Part shown: positions 61,120 to 64,000 of the stretch, piece after piece
Layout of the letters: each line of letters opens with the position of its first letter
How positions within the stretch are numbered: the stretch's first letter is position 1
Assembly: GCF_012927125.1 (NCBI RefSeq)
Contig: NZ_JABBFZ010000001.1
Location: forward strand, 620,001-684,000
DNA from: Paraburkholderia antibiotica
Lineage (GTDB): Bacteria > Pseudomonadota > Gammaproteobacteria > Burkholderiales > Burkholderiaceae
Reading direction: 5' to 3'
DNA: 64,000 nt
Notes under the pieces: model-generated
What the model was told of the DNA's origin: nothing
The model's database searches: none
What the model saw: only the letters and a program-made list of their open reading frames with translations
Program-made: the position numbers and the translations under genes

Positions 61120-62238
61120 ATGAAACCGCTTTCGCACGCCCTATCGCGCAACGGCAACAACTTCGACCTCGTGCGGCTGATGGCAGCCGTTGCGGTCGTC
61201 TATGGCCATTCGTATCTGTTGCAGGCGCCGGACGGCACGACCGACTGGGTGCAGAACGCGCTCGGTTTCGACGGCTTCGGTGCGCTCGGCGTCTACGCGT
61301 TTTTTCTGCTGAGCGGCATTCTCGTGACCGCCAGCTACGACCGGCAGCGCTCGGTGCCGCGCTTCGTCGCGTTGCGTATCGCGCGGCTGTGGCCGGCGGT
61401 CGCGCTCGGCTCGGTGGTGACGGTGTTTATCGTCGGACCGCTGTTCACGACGCTGCCGCTGCGCGAGTATTTCACCACCGGCCTGACGTGGTCCAATCTC
61501 GACAATTTCTCGACCATCGTGCTGAAGTCCGGCTGGGCGCTGCCGGGCGTGTTCGAGCACAACCGCTTTCCGGTCGACGTATGCGCGCCGCTGTGGACGC
61601 TGCCGATCGAAGTGCGCTGCTATCTGATCGTGATCGTGACGGGCTTGCTGGGGCTGCTGTCGAGCCCGCGCGGCGCGCTCATCGCGGCGGCGCTCGGCTT
61701 TCTCGCGTTTGCGCTGCGTCTGCATCTGCCGCCGCATCTGCAGATCGGCGTGCGCCAGTTCGCCGATACGCCCGGCGGCTATTCGTTTTTCCCGGAGCCG
61801 TTCTTCATGCTCGGCATCGCGCTGTACGGCTGGCGCGCGCGCATTCGCATCGGCGGGCTGATCGCGCTGGCGCTGGCGATGGTGTTCCTCGTGTTTCGCG
61901 ACACGGCCGGCGCGCAGCCGCTGTTCTATCTGATGTTCGTGTACGGCGTGCTGTGGATCGGCACGACGCCGTTATTGCGCCGCTTCGTGCCGCGTCACGA
62001 CTACTCGTACGGGATCTATCTGTACGGCTTCATGGTGCAGCAATGCATCGCGGCGCTCGCGCCGCAACTGAGCCACGTGATGTCGCTGGTGGTGGCCGGG
62101 CCGCTGATTCTGGTGTGCGCGGCGCTGTCGTGGCATTACGTCGAGCGGCCGGTGCTGACGTGGTGTCGCGCGCGCCTCGCGCCGCAGCGTGCAGTGCTGG
62201 CGACGGGTATCGCGCCACGCGATCAGGCTGCGCGGTGA
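61120..62238 (+). CDS. Acyltransferase family 3 (OafA/YrhL-like) membrane protein
   Basis: 372 residues with about ten membrane helices. The family's N-terminal signature is present: NNFDLVRLMAAVAVVYGHSY with the catalytic His, followed by GALGVYAFFLLSGILVTASY and RLWPAVAL. Such enzymes O-acetylate sugars of lipopolysaccharide, exopolysaccharide or antibiotics. The substrate is unknown and no glycan cluster lies nearby. It stands alone between prlC and folD. Confidence 0.9.
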   Translation: MKPLSHALSRNGNNFDLVRLMAAVAVVYGHSYLLQAPDGTTDWVQNALGFDGFGALGVYAFFLLSGILVTASYDRQRSVPRFVALRIARLWPAVALGSVVTVFIVGPLFTTLPLREYFTTGLTWSNLDNFSTIVLKSGWALPGVFEHNRFPVDVCAPLWTLPIEVRCYLIVIVTGLLGLLSSPRGALIAAALGFLAFALRLHLPPHLQIGVRQFADTPGGYSFFPEPFFMLGIALYGWRARIRIGGLIALALAMVFLVFRDTAGAQPLFYLMFVYGVLWIGTTPLLRRFVPRHDYSYGIYLYGFMVQQCIAALAPQLSHVMSLVVAGPLILVCAALSWHYVERPVLTWCRARLAPQRAVLATGIAPRDQAAR

Positions 62239-62475
62239 TGTAGCGGAAGTCGGGGAGCGAGCCGCGGAAGCGGAGCGGGATGAGGCGGAGATAGACGGCC
62301 GATCGAGGCCGATCGGCGGTCGTTCGACGACGGGAGCGTTCGACACCTCCCGGGAGGGGGCCGTCAGATCGCATCGATCTATCGGCTCCCGCGCGGACGA
62401 CGTGGCGCGGCTGTGTGACCAGCCTGCGCCGTCCGCGCTGATTGACGCGAGATGCGCGTGGTGCGCGCGTTGCGC

Positions 62476-63348
62476 TTACGCCTTCGCAGCCTGCGCCGCG
62501 TCCGCTTCGCGCTCGGCCGCTTCGATCGTGTTGACGAGCAGCATCGTGATCGTCATCGGACCGACGCCGCCTGGCACCGGCGTGATGTGGCCGGCCACTT
62601 CCTTGACGCCCGCGAAGTCGACGTCGCCGCACAGCTTGCCGGCGTCGTCGCGATTCATGCCGACGTCGATCACGGTCGCGCCCGGCTTCACCATCTCGGC
62701 GGTCAGGATGTTGCGCAGGCCGGTCGCGGCGACCACGACGTCGGCGTTGCGGGTGTGCGCGGCGAGATCGCGCGTCTTGCTATGGCAGATCGTGACGGTC
62801 GCGCCCGCTTCGAGCAGCAGCAGCGCCATTGGCTTGCCGACGATGTTCGAGCGGCCGATCACCACCGCGTTCGCGCCCTTCAGATCGATGCCGTAAGCCT
62901 CGAACATCTTCATCACGCCATACGGCGTGCACGGACGGAACAACGGCTGGCCGGTCATCAGCGCGCCGGCATTGGCGACGTGAAAACCGTCGACGTCCTT
63001 CTCCGGTGCAATCGCCTCGATCACCTTGTGGCTGTCGATGTGCTTCGGCAGCGGCAATTGCACGAGGATGCCGTGGATCGCCGGATCGCGGTTCAGTTCG
63101 TCGATGCGCGCGAGCAGGTCGGCTTCGGGCAGGTCGGCCGGATAACGGTCGAACGACGAACCGAGACCGTTGTCGTGGCAGGCCTTGACTTTGTTGCGCA
63201 CATACACTTCGCTGGCCGGATTGTCGCCGACCAGAATCACGGCGAGGCCCGGCTGATGGCCGCGGGCGGTGAGGGCGGCGGCGCGCGTGGCGACGTCGGC
63301 GCGCAGGGTCTTGGAGAGGGCGAGGCCGTCGATCAGTTTGGCAGTCAT
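62476..63348 (-). CDS. folD: Methylenetetrahydrofolate dehydrogenase/cyclohydrolase
   Basis: 290 residues. It interconverts 5,10-methylene- and 10-formyl-tetrahydrofolate with NADP. Signature motifs: [18 protein letters not shown] with the catalytic Lys, [11 protein letters not shown], and [20 protein letters not shown], plus [14 protein letters not shown] for NADP. Length fits the family (about 285). ATG 63348 was chosen because the TAKLIDG start is family-like. Confidence 0.97.
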   Translation of the reverse strand: MTAKLIDGLALSKTLRADVATRAAALTARGHQPGLAVILVGDNPASEVYVRNKVKACHDNGLGSSFDRYPADLPEADLLARIDELNRDPAIHGILVQLPLPKHIDSHKVIEAIAPEKDVDGFHVANAGALMTGQPLFRPCTPYGVMKMFEAYGIDLKGANAVVIGRSNIVGKPMALLLLEAGATVTICHSKTRDLAAHTRNADVVVAATGLRNILTAEMVKPGATVIDVGMNRDDAGKLCGDVDFAGVKEVAGHITPVPGGVGPMTITMLLVNTIEAAEREADAAQAAKA

Positions 63349-63902
63349 GGTCGGTCGAGGATTGAGTCGGGAATCGGATCGGGAATCGGGTCGGCACAGG
63401 CGGCGCGGCGAGCGGCACGCGGCGTTCGCCGCAGCGCGCACGCGGTACTCAACGCGCTCGGGCGCCCGGTGGCGTCAGTCTGTCGGCCCGTGACGGGCAC
63501 GCAAGGCCGGGTCGCGGAAGCGCCACTGCAAAGTCCGACATTATACCGGCGCGGGGGCGGGCTTCCGCGGTGATTCGGGAGGGACGACGGACGAAGAGGG
63601 GGGCAACTGCGGAAGGGAGGGGATGCGCCGCGCGGGGCGCATCGTTCGGCACATGGGGTGCTGCGCCGCTGGAGTGCACAGATCGGCTCAGCGCTGTGGC
63701 CCGATGACGATCTGGCACGAACCGGCACAACCCGGCTGCGAGGCGACCAGGCGGCGAGGCGAGTCATCCAGGCGAGCGACCCGAAAGCCCGGCTCAATCC
63801 GCTCAACGGCCGCATCGCAACAGGCCGTTGCCTGCCGGGCGCGCGCGGCCCTTCACACAAAGAGCCGCGCTCACCATCATGGCGCGCGCGCCAACCGCCT
63901 GC
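63349..63902. other. Intergenic region between folD and a LuxR-type regulator gene
   Basis: About 550 bases with no supported gene. Open frames on both strands are Arg/Pro-rich and lack ribosome sites. Part may be the leader of folD. Confidence 0.5.
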
Positions 63903-64000
63903 TTACTGGGCGGCCTGCGGCTTGTTCGACAGCGCGAGTCGCAGCAGATCGGCGACCGTGTTGACGTTCAGCTTTTCCATGATGTTCGCGCGATGCGCTT
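63903..64000 (-). CDS. LuxR/FixJ-type response regulator, C-terminal fragment (cut by window edge)
   Basis: The minus strand from the window edge to a TAA (complement at 63903-63905) encodes about 31 residues: HRANIMEKLNVNTVADLLRL, ending ALSNKPQAAQ. This is the recognition helix and closing helix of a GerE/LuxR-type DNA-binding domain (pattern HRxNIMxKLxV). The rest, presumably a receiver domain, lies beyond 64000. It is upstream of folD on the same strand. Confidence 0.75.
   Translation of the reverse strand, partial: AHRANIMEKLNVNTVADLLRLALSNKPQAAQ

Overview
The window is high-GC DNA that reads as a chromosomal segment of a Burkholderiaceae betaproteobacterium, most like Paraburkholderia or Burkholderia. 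This rests on gene content and local order (glnA-ntrB-ntrC, argA-yggX beside hrpA, a MocR regulator facing a YdeP-type oxidoreductase, prlC and folD close together). No marker gene was searched, so the genus is an inference. About 44 genes can be supported: two tRNAs and the rest protein coding. Core metabolic genes alternate with four accessory patches.

Layout. 1-5100: tRNA-Leu(UAA), then an accessory block with a small EACC1-like protein next to a membrane-anchored caspase-like protease, a secreted FecR-like protein, a c-type-heme sensor with HAMP but no output domain, and a gene remnant. 5386-21018: mostly core genes, namely a YgjP-type metalloprotein, a YdeP-type molybdoenzyme divergent from its probable MocR regulator, an SH3/Gly-Pro-rich exported protein, a GAF-PAS-GGDEF-EAL enzyme, a flavin disulfide oxidoreductase, a cupin, two membrane proteins, a YfcE-like phosphoesterase and a ProP-like symporter. 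21846-31229: yggX, argA, hrpA and a trimeric autotransporter. argA and hrpA diverge from one palindromic -10 element and both look leaderless. 31886-39360: a YncE-like propeller, a sterol-desaturase-like enzyme, an EI24 membrane protein, a MoaB/CinA-like protein and a GH92 lipoprotein behind an AT-rich leader. 39700-50628: a rhodanese, the nitrogen-control operon (glnA with a sigma-54 promoter and three NtrC-like sites, then ntrB and ntrC), an S9 peptidase, xth, a lipoprotein and a Tat-exported GMC oxidoreductase. 51218-56088: initiator tRNA, then an AT-richer, partly decayed island. It carries an orphan type VI Hcp with a tightly coupled unknown protein pair, and a GH24 lysozyme overlapping a secreted LprI-like protein. 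56108-64000: an aspartate/glutamate racemase, a cytosine deaminase, prlC, an acyltransferase, folD and the tail of a LuxR-type regulator.

Most promising for new biology are the Hcp island, which looks like two effector-immunity modules (one probably cytoplasmic, one probably aimed at peptidoglycan with a lysozyme-inhibitor-type antidote), and the EACC1-caspase pair downstream of tRNA-Leu, which looks like a conflict or programmed-death module next to envelope-sensing proteins. Both functional readings are inferences from domains and gene order.
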